A stretch of DNA of 64,000 nt from Tomocerus qinae (lineage: Eukaryota; Arthropoda; Collembola; Entomobryomorpha; Tomoceridae), in assembly GCA_020055645.1 (NCBI GenBank), contig CM034547.1:32054513-32118512 (forward strand). The letters run 5' to 3'. This document shows, piece after piece, positions 53,701-64,000 of the stretch. The notes under the pieces were generated by a model. The model did no database searches and was not told the origin of the DNA. It was given only the letters and a program-made list of their open reading frames with translations. Each line of letters starts with the position of its first letter. Position 1 is the stretch's first letter. Position numbers and translations under genes: made by a program.

Positions 53701-54211
53701 GTGATTATCCTGTTCATATAATCATCACAATAAATAACGCTGATTGTACGTATGTCGCATGTAACTATGTTCTTTGCCATGGAACGTGCGGCTTTTTGTT
53801 GAAATTCGCAAGTGCGTATGTAATTTGCATATTGCATAAATTAATGAAGTTCACGGGTTAACATTATAGCGTATTTCGTAATAAAATCAAATGTTTATGC
53901 CTAATTATTTTGAAATTCATACAGTACTGGTAGCCTAGTAGTTCATACTATGTTGTTATCTTTTGTTCATTTACATTTATAGGTATAGTAATAATAAGCA
54001 GCAAATCTTAATCTTCAATAAACGCCTTAAACTACAATTTGCTTAGTGCTTTGCTAAATTGCTAAACAATATTACGTCCGTGTAATTGTGTAACAAAAAT
54101 TAATTTCTATAGTATTTTATAATTGCCAAAATGAAAATATTATGAGAATACGAAATATGAAAAAACCTGAAAGGGGTTGTCATCGAAAGGGTTGTCATCA
54201 AATCCAGACAT
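50719..54211 (-). CDS. SCAMP: Secretory carrier-associated membrane protein (SCAMP)
   Basis: Tetraspanning protein of recycling vesicles and the trans-Golgi, acting in exo- and endocytosis. Seven exons in transcription order: 54211-54167, 52814-52671, 52602-52371, 52051-51757, 51347-51252, 51125-50996 and 50904-50719. All phases agree; 1128 nt, 375 residues (family usually 330-350). The N-terminal tail has two DDNPF repeats and another NPF (EH-domain ligands), a Pro/Gln-rich segment with a PPPY motif, and a coiled coil rich in Glu and Arg (QRRQEELERKARELERREEE). Then [20 protein letters not shown], four membrane segments (about 178-200, 205-227, 245-266, 284-308), the conserved loop CWFRPAYKAFR after the second (the family E-peptide), and a C-terminal tail with YRSTGASFAKAQAEFATGVM. 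The extra length is in the N-terminal half. Confidence 0.97.
52815..54166 (-). other. SCAMP intron 1
   Basis: A 1.35-kb intron after the 15-codon first exon. Open frames at 53288-53542 and 53397-53636 overlap on opposite strands and have no family content. Nothing else seen. Confidence 0.65.
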
Positions 54212-56305
54212 GGTGATATTTCGTTTGCAATGTCTATTTGTCTCAGTTGCTCTTAATTCCTTTAACACTTGTGGCCTTGCCACTTGTCAGATGGTCGCCA
54301 GAAACTTGAGTCGGGATTTTTGATGAATGTATTCCCTTATGATTATGATTGTACTAATCACAGCAGTTAGATAGTACGATGAATCAAATTTCTCCGGTGC
54401 CTCTTCTTTATAGTTGGCCGATCGTAATCGTGTCCCAAAAGCAGAACCTTATAAAAAAGATTTCAGTTTCCACATTAGTCACATTTTATAACGATAACAA
54501 TAATTTTTAGAATTTGACCAAGTCATTAGTCATTACTAGTTAAATTAAGAAGTTTCGAATTTTATGTGATGAGGAAAAGTAATAAATTGATAATATACAC
54601 TTATACTTTAAAATTTATATATACCTAAGCACCTAGTTTACTATTTATCAATTGAGGTTTCGCTAAATTGTAAATGATCCCCAATGCTACTATTGCTAAT
54701 GACACTGCTTCCCGAGTAATGGTTAGTGACCTCAACATCTAACTGCATTGAATATTGAGATGAGGAGCATTAGCTTAAAATAAACTTGAATGAACCTAGT
54801 TCATATTTCATAGATTGTGGGATAATTAGTTATCTTATCTCGAATCTCGACTCAGTCGGTACAATATTGAATGTTATACTACATTTTTTGCTGGCTGCGA
54901 CGCTCATACGCAGAATTTCAATTATCTAAATGAACAATAATAGTCAGTGACACAATCATTGACAAAACCTACTCTTTAATCATTATTCCCACTTTCACAA
55001 TCTGTTCTGTCATAGTAAAAGTAAATAAGCGTTTGGCTTTATTTTAATACTGGCTGAAAGTCTTAATCATTACATAACAATATATCAATATATCAGGCAT
55101 GGCATATCCCATTCCTTTACTCAGACTAACTGAAAAATTCGGATTTACAGTTAACGAGTTGACAATGATATGGGTTTGACGTTTGAGTCAATCAGAAAAC
55201 AAAACATTGTAAAAACAAAAAAGCTAACTCTTGCAAGTCAAGTTTTAAAATTTATTAAACTGAATATTTGAATATTGTTATTGACATTGCAGCTGATTGA
55301 GTCAACATTGACATTTGACAATCAGTGTAAAGCATGTGATATGACGTATGTATGACTTTGGCACAATCACCAACGTCCGTCATGAGCCATAGTCATGAAC
55401 ACAACTGGCAATGATGATCATATCAATTCAATTTTTGAAAGGTTTATTCATTTTTATAATTTTTATCCTACTAAAAATATGAAATAATACTAATGACCAT
55501 GATTAGTTGTCAGTGATAATGAATGATGACTTATTGGTGGGAGACAACTTGACAAATGATTAATTTTTTTTGTTCATCAGCTTGCGATTAAGCAGGAGGA
55601 TTCCCACTCAAAAGACTATTAATTTTATTAGGTTGAGGTATAAAAAAATATTAGATTTTTTTTGGATTTCGGCTAACCTGTGACTTGTGAGTAATATTAT
55701 ACTGATGTGATGGCTGAGATTTCTGCAAATAAATTGTTTCCTTATTGTATTGTTTTAATAAATACTACCAGCTTCAATATTATGAATGACTGGTTGGTCG
55801 CTTTAAAGCTTTGATGGTATTGAGAACTGAGGTTAAGTTAAAGTATATCTATAATGACGATTTTGACGTTCAAGATGTGTCCTTCCTCCCTTCTTCTGAC
55901 CAGAGAGTTTCGACCGATTCCAATTCAATACTCCAACTCCAACCCAAATAGGAATACGAAAATACCATACAAATTCAAATGTAGCCAGATTGTGAGAAAC
56001 TCGTCACTTCATACTTATTATCTCCCCACAATAGATGTAGACGGAGTTACCGTTTCAATATGTAAAGGGGGCTATACACATAATGTAGGAATTACGCGTA
56101 GTACCATAGCTCTTTATATAGGAAGTAGGAAGCTATATATGACAGTACACAGCACACACTCTCATCATCATAGGACGAGTACGGGTATGGCCGGCACCAA
56201 TGCAATAACTGCACGGACACGGCGGCGGCGGCGTCGATTGTTTAAGGGAACGTTTGCAAATCAGATTTTGCTTTTACTCTTGCCTTTCATTGCCATCACC
56301 TTATT
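54212..56305. other. Intergenic region left of the nested elements
   Basis: Contains the SCAMP promoter near 54212-54500, then AT-rich sequence without recognised features. The open frame starting at 55854 runs into the mobile element at 56314 and is not credible as a gene. Confidence 0.5.
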
Positions 56306-56628
56306 TATATTTAGGCTGAATTTAGGCAGCGGTACTTTGTTGCCACTGTCCCCGCTGTCGCCGCTGTTGCCGCTAGGGGGTAAGGGGGGTCAGCGGCAAC
56401 AGCATAAAAGCGGAAACAGTGGCAACAGCGGCAACAGTGGCGACACACAAAAACCACAGGTGGCAACAGCGGCGACACGCAAAATCCACTAGCGGCGACA
56501 CAGCTAAAACCACTAGCGGCAACAGAGACACATTAATCTGTTGCCGCTAAACCTAATATAAGCCAGTGCACTGCTGCTCTGAGCTCAATGCTCAACAGCG
56601 GCAACAGAGAATATCAGATTAATGTGTC

Positions 56629-57312
56629 TGCTGAATTTAGGCACCGGGTTCTCGTTGCCTCAATTGCCCCCTTGCCCTAAGTTAAGCCACTTTACCTATT
56701 ACTTAATATGTTGCCTCCCGTCACTATTTTTGCCTCTTTTTTGACCTAACCTAATAAAAAATAAACTGTTTTATTGTTAATGCATAACAAAAATGTAGCA
56801 TGTTTATTTTTAATTAGGTTAGGTCAAAAAAAAGGCTGGATTTAGGCAGCGGGATATCGTTGCCTCAATTGCCCCCGTTGCCCCTGTTGCCTCCGTTGCC
56901 CCTTCCCCCGTTGCCTCTAGTTCAGCCACTTAACCTATTATCTTTGCCATTTGCTTCCCATTACTATTTCTGCCTCTTTTTTGACCTAACCTAATTAAAA
57001 ATAAACATATTACTTGCTTGTTAGGCTTTAACAATAAAACAGTTTATTTTTTATTAGGTTAGGTCAAAAAAGAGGCAAAAATAGTGACCGGAGGCAACGG
57101 GGACAATATATTAAAGTAAAAGGTTAAGTGGCTAAACTAGGGGCAACGGGGGAGGGGGCAATTGAGGCAACGATATCCCGCTGCCTAAATCCAGCCAAAA
57201 AATATGCAAAAATAGTGACGGGAGGCAAATGGAAAAGACGATAGGTTAATTGGCTTAACTTGGGGCAACGGGGGCAATTGAAGCAACGAGATCCCGCTGC
57301 CTAAATTCAGCC
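56629..57312. mobile_element. Middle nested inverted-repeat element
   Basis: Left end (t)GCTGAATTTAGGCACCGGG, right end the inverse ending ...CTAAATTCAGCC. Flanking AATGTGTC (56621-56628) and AATGCGTC (57313-57320) match at seven of eight bases, consistent with an aged 8-bp duplication. Inside each end are GTTGCCTCAATTGCCCCC repeats and the AGGTTAGGTC motif in both orientations. It lies wholly within the outer element. Confidence 0.75.
56834..57196. mobile_element. Innermost nested inverted-repeat element
   Basis: Bounded by GGCTGGATTTAGGCAGCGGG and its inverse ...CTAAATCCAGCC. It is flanked by A-rich sequence on both sides (AAAAAAAA left, AAAAAATA right), compatible with an 8-bp duplication in a run of A. 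It is nearly the same as 42929-43260 in reverse orientation, but has extra GTTGCC repeat units at its left end (about 56870-56930). Confidence 0.8.
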
Positions 57313-57532
57313 AATGCGTCTCTGTTGCCGCTAATGGTTTTAGCTGTGTCGCCGCTAGTGGATTTTGCGTGTCGCCGCTGTTGCCGCTAGTGGTTGTACC
57401 GTGTCGCCGCTGTTGCCACTGTCTCTGCTATTATGTTGTTGCCGCTAACCCCCCAAACCTCCCAGCGGCAACAGCGGCGACAGCGGGGACAGTGGCAACA
57501 AAGTACCGCTGCCTAAATTCAGCCTATATTTA

Positions 57533-58050
57533 TAGGTATCTTCATTATTTAATTTATATTTTCTGGGGCTGTAACTGGTAAATCTCTCGACCTCAAAAGG
57601 CATTTCAAAGGTTAGGAGAGGACTTTGATTGTGATGGTACCGCAGTCTTATTTTTGCATGTTTTATTGCATGCATAGTATTCGTTTGAAAATATTATCTT
57701 AATATAGTATTATTTACACTTTACTGCATCAGCAAATCACATAATATAGTGTTTGAGAACTATATGCCCAACCTTTAGCACACTAAAATTGCTTTCGTAT
57801 TGTTTAAAATTCTGGTGAAAGTACAGGTGAAAGGCGGTGAAAGTTTTATACAGTGTTAACATAACCACATGCAAAGAAGTATTTTGTACGGCGATTTTCT
57901 TCATAAAGTACATTACTTCTTCATAATAATATATTATTATTATCATGAAGATTTTAAAAATGACTGTAGAAATGTGAATTAATATATCAAAATAAGTATT
58001 GTTCGTAACCATTAAAAGGGACTTATATCAGGCCATAATGAAAATTAATT
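57533..58050. other. Interval between the nested elements and the next gene's stop codon
   Basis: AT-rich; the right part is expected to be the 3' untranslated region of the minus-strand gene ending at 58051. No other feature seen. Confidence 0.5.
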
Positions 58051-59540
58051 TCATAATCTTTTTCGAATACTGCTGTACCGCTTGCTAATGTGATGACAGT
58101 CCCGCATAGGAATAACTTCACAATGACCCATGGATTCAGTGCAATCTACAATCTCGTCAACAAGAAATTCTTTGGAATACTTCGCTGTAAAAGTTTGTTC
58201 ATTGTGAGTACAGAGCTTTGATTTTGCTTTTCTATTCACGTCGGCCAGCGTCGATCTGAACTGAATTTTGGTTTTAGAGTGGTCTGCTACGAGAAGACAC
58301 ATTTTTCCATCTTGGTAACAAATCTTTGAAGTGAAATTTTTATCACCAATTTTAAAAGAATGTAACTCTTATTTTTGACACATTAAGTAGTATAAGTAAA
58401 TACCATTGAAGGGTTGATTTTCAAGAGCCCAGCGGAGGTTTTTTGGAACGGAAATAAATGAACCTCTTGTTCATTAGAATAACTTGCTTCTTTATTTACT
58501 CTCTTTTCTCGAACGATGACTTTGTAATCTGCAGAGGTTTTCTTACAAGTTGATATAATTTTGATTTCGTGATGACGAATAGACTTCTTCAAATGTGCAT
58601 CTTCATTACACTGATGTTGTTGCTCTTGTTTTCTATTGCAAGTTTGTTTTTCATGTTCACTGCACAACTTTTCTCTTTGTTTCTCCGGTTGACAGCTAGC
58701 AAAATTGTGTCTACGATCTGGGTCATATGCCTGTCTTTTATCGTCTTCGCATCGTTTTTCCAAATCACAAATAAAATCGTCATCACACCTGCGAAGATTC
58801 TGTTCCTTTACAGGCCTGTAAATATGTTCCTTGCAAAATGAAGCTTCTCCATCGGACATGCATGGCGACTTTTCGTTTCTACTATATTTAATTAATTCAT
58901 TAAAATTAACAAACCCCAATGGCTCCTGTTTTATTAAACTCATTTCCTCAGGTTGGGAAAACGTAATCAGTAAAATGGGATAATTTATTAAACCAAGTAT
59001 ACTTGAGCTCAGGTTCTGTAAAAGGTTGATAGCCTCTAGGCTCAATTCCTTTGTGGCAAGTATCTGATAAAACTCGGCGCTCAATAGTTTTCTGCTTTAG
59101 TGGTCTCACGCTGATTTTTACATTTTTCTTCCTGTGATGATGAGGATGTGAACCTGTCTCATCAATGGCATGATAACTTGAATAATGAGATGGGACTTTA
59201 TCGCATTCGGTTGGGATTAAATATGTCGCCGATTCTTTATGACTACTTTTAGTCCTGAACACAAAATCTTCGCTGCTACTGGACTTCTGCTTGTGCTTCC
59301 TAACTTTTCGGTGGTTGCGTGGAGGAGGTCCAATATCATCATCTGAGCCGGAGGACTAAATAGCAAAAACATTTGTAACTGAACTAAATTACATCATTTG
59401 CGTAAAATTGTTAAACAATTTACTTCAGGACTCTGGTGTTTCTTTGCGGCAGTATGATTTACAATTAATCTGTAGTTCTTTGATTTTCTCTTCATTGCTT
59501 TCTCTTTCCTCAAGTTCTTGGATTTGAACTCGATATGCTG
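58051..59540 (-). CDS. Unrecognised charged Lys/Cys-rich protein, last four exons (5' partial)
   Basis: Four exons in transcription order join in frame: 59540-59424, 59355-59003, 58938-58404 and 58323-58051; 1278 nt, 425 residues to the stop. The first has a clean acceptor (tattttag), so the gene continues upstream. The 63-bp intron between exons 2 and 3 has a weak acceptor (aatgag) and is the least certain junction. The protein is hydrophilic: a basic stretch KNLRKEKAMKRKSKNYR, then SSGSDDDIGPPPRN, His-rich patches, a sumoylation-like motif LIKQEP, a long Cys/Glu/Lys region, and a last exon with CYQDGKMCLLVADHSKTK. No transmembrane segment or known domain. The make-up suggests a nuclear or scaffold protein, but that is a guess; I do not recognise the family. 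Confidence 0.6.
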
Positions 59541-61010
59541 CTAAAATAAATAGATATGCATTTAAGCCTTTTCCTATTGCATTTATTTCCCCTTCCCCTT
59601 TAGTTTCGGTCATTCCACAATATTTCGGGTCATTCAAGATCAAGACTGAATGAAATGGAATAAAGTTTTTCAAAATCAGCCTAAAGGTCCACTGCATTAA
59701 TTCCCATAGATACTTTTCTCCCCCATTCTTATCACTTTAATATCTTGGCTTTATACGCTTATTCCTATGATATGCCACAAACATACAGGATGATTCTCAG
59801 AGGAGTCATGAATAGATAAATAAAACAGTCCAAACGAAGATTACCTGTTACCTCTGAGAGCAATTATATGAAAGGAATGTTTACCGGGCGCTGAAAAGCA
59901 TCTGTATAGTAAGTAATCGTACCTTATTGTATCTCTCTATGCATCTGGAATCATAGAATAATTTATTAGCTTCCTGTCATATTCCAGGATTCTTTTGTTT
60001 AATCCTGTTTTACAACTCTATATATTGTATATGTAGATCCACTCTAATCAGGATTTCTATAAATCTATCTATAAGAGTAAAGTGAAGTCCTGTCCAACGT
60101 ATGCTATAGGCTACAGACACAATTTAAGGATATACCTATAAAAAGTACTATTGGTGAAGCATGTCTATACACATTCGTAGTACAAGATACATTTTCGATT
60201 TAATGGATAATAAAACCGTCCCACTGAACCCATTGATTGTACCACTGTCCAAATTAGATTTCCATGCAAATCCACATGGTAGATATTGCTAATTGCTTTG
60301 CTTTCACTCCAGAATTCAGAGAAGATTGAGCCTTCGACTAAAGGGCAATACACTCAACTAATAAACGCCCTTTACAAAAGAAAATATTTATATTTATAAT
60401 TCCATAGTCAAATCAAATACTTTATAGATTCATGTTCCGCTTATAGCTATGTGGTATATTGTAGACTAAAATAAAAGTTATAGCTACAATATACCTATAT
60501 TTATTCATACTACATAACTGTGCCAATACTAGTACCTTTCTTTCGTACCTATCATATAAAGTATGGGCCTTATTCTATTCTACACTCATGACTCGTGAAT
60601 CATACAATACAATTTGGTGAAACAAGCACATTAACACATTGCAACTTGATAATTATATTGACTTCTAGTAACAATAACTAATAAGTTGCTACGTAATCAA
60701 TCGTTTACCTAAGCTGCGGAACCAACAACATCAATATAGCACAGCACACTTTACATTACCAAAAAGAGTCTAAAAGACTTCCTTCACTAAAATAAATTTT
60801 TCGCAAAGTGCAAACACTTTGTAAATAGTGAAGGAAAGAATGCTTATAGAAAATTGAAATGGAAGTATTGAAAGAGGTTTCACTTCAATTTTACCCTATA
60901 AACATACAGAGTGAACCAAAAGTCAGTTGACATAATACACTTTCCCTTTTCCTATGCTATCTTCAATTAACACTTTTACAGAAAAGAAAGAAGAAAGTTG
61001 TAGATACTTA
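59541..61010. other. Upstream intron or intergenic sequence of the unrecognised gene
   Basis: Probably intron, because exon 59540 begins at an acceptor. No further exon was recognised. AT-rich, no repeats seen. Confidence 0.45.
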
Positions 61011-61150
61011 GGCCCATATTTTTAATAAACACTCCCACTCTAATCTCCACTCTTTGAGAGTGTAAGGTACGTATTGAGGTACCTTTCACTCTCGAAAAAG
61101 TGCGTAAAAAGTGGAGATTAGAGTGGGAGTGTTTATTAAAAATATGGGCC
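61011..61150. mobile_element. 140-bp palindromic MITE, PIF/Harbinger-like, copy 2
   Basis: Same length and ends as the element at 44864-45003 (GGCCCATATTTTTAATAA and inverse), flanked by TTA at 61008-61010 and 61151-61153. The palindrome contains ACTCCCACTCTAATCTCCAC and its inverse, so a transcript would fold into one long hairpin. Confidence 0.88.
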
Positions 61151-63834
61151 TTATTAATGTGTAGTAAGAAAAAGTTACGTTGACAAATTACTTTTGGACC
61201 GCAAATTAAATACAAATAATTTGTACACGGTACACGAACAAATGGTAAAATGTATTAAGATTATAGGCCAGCCTGTGTTATTCGTTTCGTAAGATTTAAT
61301 ATGGATGATGTGGTCAAGACGAGGATTTTCCTGTATTTAAGTCATCCCTCAGAACTTAAAAGACGAAGGTCGTAGGAAAACAGTAATAATAAAATATTGT
61401 TGCTCCCTCCAGTTTCATATCTGGGGTTTTGATGCTACATGATGCATCTCTTTTCTTATTACATTCACATTAAAACCATTAATTCCAAGAAGACACAGCT
61501 TGAGATAAATAAAACCCTGTTTACTTTCCCATAAACTATTGTACAAAGCCATATGCTGAAAACCAACAAGAAGTCGAATGAGCATGGTTTCGTAGAGCTA
61601 TTGTTATGTTTAAGGATTGGCTAGTGCGTGCTTACTGAAAAGCATATGGAAACATTTAACTCGGCATTCTCATTATACGCTATGTTTACGACTTCCTATA
61701 CTTATTACATCTGCTTTACCGATTTTGTTCTTTCCGATTTCAAATAGAATGGATTTGATTTTGGCACATATTCTTGCTTTTGTCCACAATGATATAAAAA
61801 ACGATTACAAATTGTATAGTATTATTAGAACAGTCAATATGCATGCATATTTTTCGCATGAATAGTTTTTGTAAGACAAATATACTTAGGAAAACAGAAT
61901 TTATGCATAGGTCACGTACACGTAACTAATCTAAAACTTCACACCGACTTTTTAGGTACATAGAGAAAGAGAATGCGTAGTGAATTAAAGTTTTAGAGAA
62001 AGTAGCATAAGCAGAAACCAGAGTATATTGTAGTTCCGTATAGTCAGAGGATAGAAATAGAACGTATCCATGCAAAAGTGAAAATAATTTACATTTCATC
62101 GCTAAAAGCTTTATAATTGCATAAACCTCTAATAGAAGGTTTTCTTATACCTGTAAGGCAAAAGTGGGAGTGGGGAGTGCTTGCTGAAAAGGTATAGTCA
62201 ATAAGAGAGCATATGTACATAGTTCTAATTCTAAATGTCTAAAACATCTAACATTAGCTCAATTTATGTATAAATGTTCATGTTCTTAGTATGGAGTAAT
62301 GATGTGAATTGTGAAGTTCTCTCAAGAAATAAGACATTTCATCAATGGAAATGTACCGCCTCACAACAAAGTCACAATCAGTAGTTTCCACCGTCATAAA
62401 ATTGTGTGATGTGGAGGAGAATAGCGGACTGTGTCGTACATGACAAGTCTGTATAATATTTCTGTGTTAGTTCGTTGTGTCTGGAGAGAAGCTCCAATCC
62501 AACTGCTATGACTTTTACGACAATTCATGTCATCTGCAGAAGCTGGTTGAGCAGTGAACAAGACAACAAGAATGAGTAGGAGTAACTTACATACATTTGT
62601 ACTTTCACTGCATATACCAATCTGTTAAGAGCTACGTGTATTTACCTATAGTAGTGCACACACAACTCAAACATGGATGGAACTTATCCGTGTTATATCC
62701 GCCTAGTACAGCATTCTGTGCTCTTGCTTATCGTACCTATCTAATACCCTGATGATGCTCACCACCTTACTTACTGTACGAGGTGTTACTTTTTCATTTC
62801 AATGGATTGCAATACCTTGTTGGAGAGATAATAGAGTATTGATCGTCTCCAAGGTCCAAGTCCTATAATTCATTGTTAACACAACCCCTCAGAAGTGCAA
62901 AGAGGAGAGCCAACTGTAGTGCCAATCTTCGCTGGACACTTTCAATGGTATCCCCGATAGTACCCGGCTCTCGCTCCTAAGCCTTTTAAATTAGTCACTG
63001 TGACTTACATTTTTCTCTAGCTCGAAATAAACTAGGTATTACATATTACACATAATACCTAGCGGTTATTTACACAGTCCTCTCGTATTACTTAGATATT
63101 CTGTTTCTTCATTTTCCTCGTATCTTCCTTTTAGTTATACCTACGTACTACTAGGAAATTATAAGAGACAAGGCTGGAGAGAGTAAAGTATTGCCGAGGA
63201 ATAACTACCATGAAATCCTTATCAGTTGGGAATAAACCTTCTTTTTCTTATGAAAAGGATGGAGCGCCTGGAGTGTGTAATCAAATCTTCAAGCTTACAG
63301 GGCACCCTCTAGCTTTTATGCTATACTTAGGTAGGTCAAAGGTCAGTCTAATTTTTTGAATATTTCTGCAGTATGAAATTGAAGTGTTGTTGTGATTGAA
63401 TTATAATCCCTGGTTTCAATTATACTAATTATAATTATCTTTAGAAGAGCTGAGTCAACAATCTATCCATTAAAGGAAAAGGTCTAGTCTTTCTAGTTTA
63501 AGAATTTCATAGTAGGTTTTCCCAGACAATATTATTCCTTCGATTCTGTATTTCATTCATGACAACTTGCAACTTGTTCTACCAACGAACGGACAGGTAA
63601 CGTTATTCGATGCGGCAACTATTTACTTATTTCGTAATGTGGTGTGTATAGTTCATTCTGCAACAATTTCGCATCCGAATCTCCATCCGACACCAACACT
63701 CACTCCACTTGTAGTGAATCAAGCAATACCAAAATGGATAGGTCCCTTCTGGTTCTTGTCTAGCAATATGAATGCGTAGTTGGAGACCTGTCTTTATGTC
63801 CACATATGCTTTATATCCACTTTCTTTCATACAG
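61151..63834. other. Intergenic or intronic sequence at the right end
   Basis: AT-rich. A small open segment 63526-63596 has exon-like borders (tttcccag before, gtaacg after) but its phase does not fit the longer open frame at 63835. Nothing else is supported. Confidence 0.4.
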
Positions 63835-63989
63835 TGCTTATTTATACGCAATATCCAACTGGCTTGGCTGAACAGCTTAGAACGTTCGTCAAGGGAATAA
63901 ATGAAAACATTTCGAAACTGTCTCTCCCTGCAAAAGCATCTCATCAGACTTCTCTTCCAGAGGATAAAGTTGAATTGAGTTTCTTCTAA
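63835..63989 (+). CDS. Possible 3'-terminal exon of an unidentified + strand gene
   Basis: The acceptor tttctttcatacag is strong and is followed by 50 open codons and a TAA. The peptide (LIYTQYPTGLAEQLRTFVKG, then a Lys/Ser/Glu-rich tail ending VELSFF) has coding-like composition. It would need an upstream exon ending after the first base of a codon, and none was found; the nearby segment 63526-63596 ends in a different phase. No family is recognised. Confidence 0.2.
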
Positions 63990-64000
63990 CCAGGTTTTCT

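Larger units (their letters stand above)
56314..57524. mobile_element. Outer inverted-repeat element with GTTGCCGCT 9-bp repeats
   Basis: Both ends carry GGCTGAATTTAGGCAGCGG in inverted orientation, flanked by the same 8-bp sequence TATATTTA (56306-56313 and 57525-57532), a clear target duplication. The arms match for about 200 bp; they begin with 9-bp units (GTTGCCACT, GTCCCCGCT, GTCGCCGCT, GTTGCCGCT) and continue with CACTAGCGGCGACAC-type phrases. The interior has been hit by a second family member (56629-57312), which contains a third (56834-57196). An 8-bp duplication points to a hAT- or P-like transposase acting in trans; the terminus itself is not one I recognise. Confidence 0.85.

Noticed and set aside
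55854..56492. 212-codon plus-strand open frame, the second longest in the window
   Set aside because: Its second half runs through the 9-bp repeats of the mobile element starting at 56314 (reading as Ser-Gly-Asn repeats), and the first half has no conserved content or splice context. It is open because the repeat lacks stops in this frame.
56740..57070. TTAGG-type motifs (AGGTTAGGTC and inverse) as interstitial insect telomere repeats
   Set aside because: Only two units occur at each place, always at the same position within the inverted-repeat elements (also at 43065 and 43135). They are part of the element, not telomere DNA.
63526..63596. Exon joined to the candidate at 63835-63989
   Set aside because: It has exon-like borders and reads IIPSILYFIHDNLQLVLPTN, but it ends in phase 0, whereas the longer open frame at 63835 needs a different phase; the in-phase product stops after about 21 codons.

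Overview
The window is nuclear DNA of an animal, most likely an arthropod. It is AT-rich, its genes are split by GT-AG introns (some several kb long), intergenic DNA is plentiful, and transposon debris is concentrated in one half. The ribosomal protein genes resemble arthropod orthologues in their residue choices (for example the uL22 N-terminus starting MGKYSR and its KECVPFRR stretch). I cannot name the species.

Layout, left to right. The last three exons of a lysosomal glucosylceramidase (GBA, GH30, + strand) lie at 1468-7042; the gene starts outside the window. The last GBA intron carries a 370-bp inverted duplication around a candidate antisense 3' exon. After a gene-poor stretch come the four 3' exons of a FAM169-like (GNAT-related) gene (+, 14822-17935). 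Convergent to it is a complete 16-exon gene for the AP-3 adaptor beta subunit (-, 19291-37568, 1213 aa), one of whose introns may hold a small nested membrane-protein gene. Head-to-head with AP3B is RpS6 (+, 38162-40740, 247 aa); its first two introns contain two related H/ACA-type snoRNAs. Tail-to-tail with RpS6 is RpL17/uL22 (-, 42111-43909, 183 aa). A complete seven-exon SCAMP gene (-, 50719-54211, 375 aa) follows, and then the 3' part of an unrecognised, charged, Lys/Cys-rich protein gene (-, 58051-59540).

The stretch from about 42.9 to 48.3 kb, plus 56.3-57.5 kb and 61.0 kb, is a repeat landscape. It holds a family of inverted-repeat elements that share the terminus GGCTGAATTTAGGCAGCGG. 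Behind that terminus sit 9-bp tandem repeats whose sequence differs from element to element. Three members are nested inside one another at 56314-57524 with 8-bp target duplications. A 140-bp palindromic PIF/Harbinger-like MITE is present twice, once with its empty site preserved in the opposite arm of its host element. A 926-bp inverted-repeat-bounded element carries a 40-bp minisatellite.

Exon models for AP3B, RpS6, RpL17 and SCAMP were checked by reading each splice junction: every phase closes and every total length is a multiple of three. The genes are unrelated housekeeping and trafficking loci (lysosome, AP-3 vesicles, secretory carriers, ribosome), not a pathway cluster.
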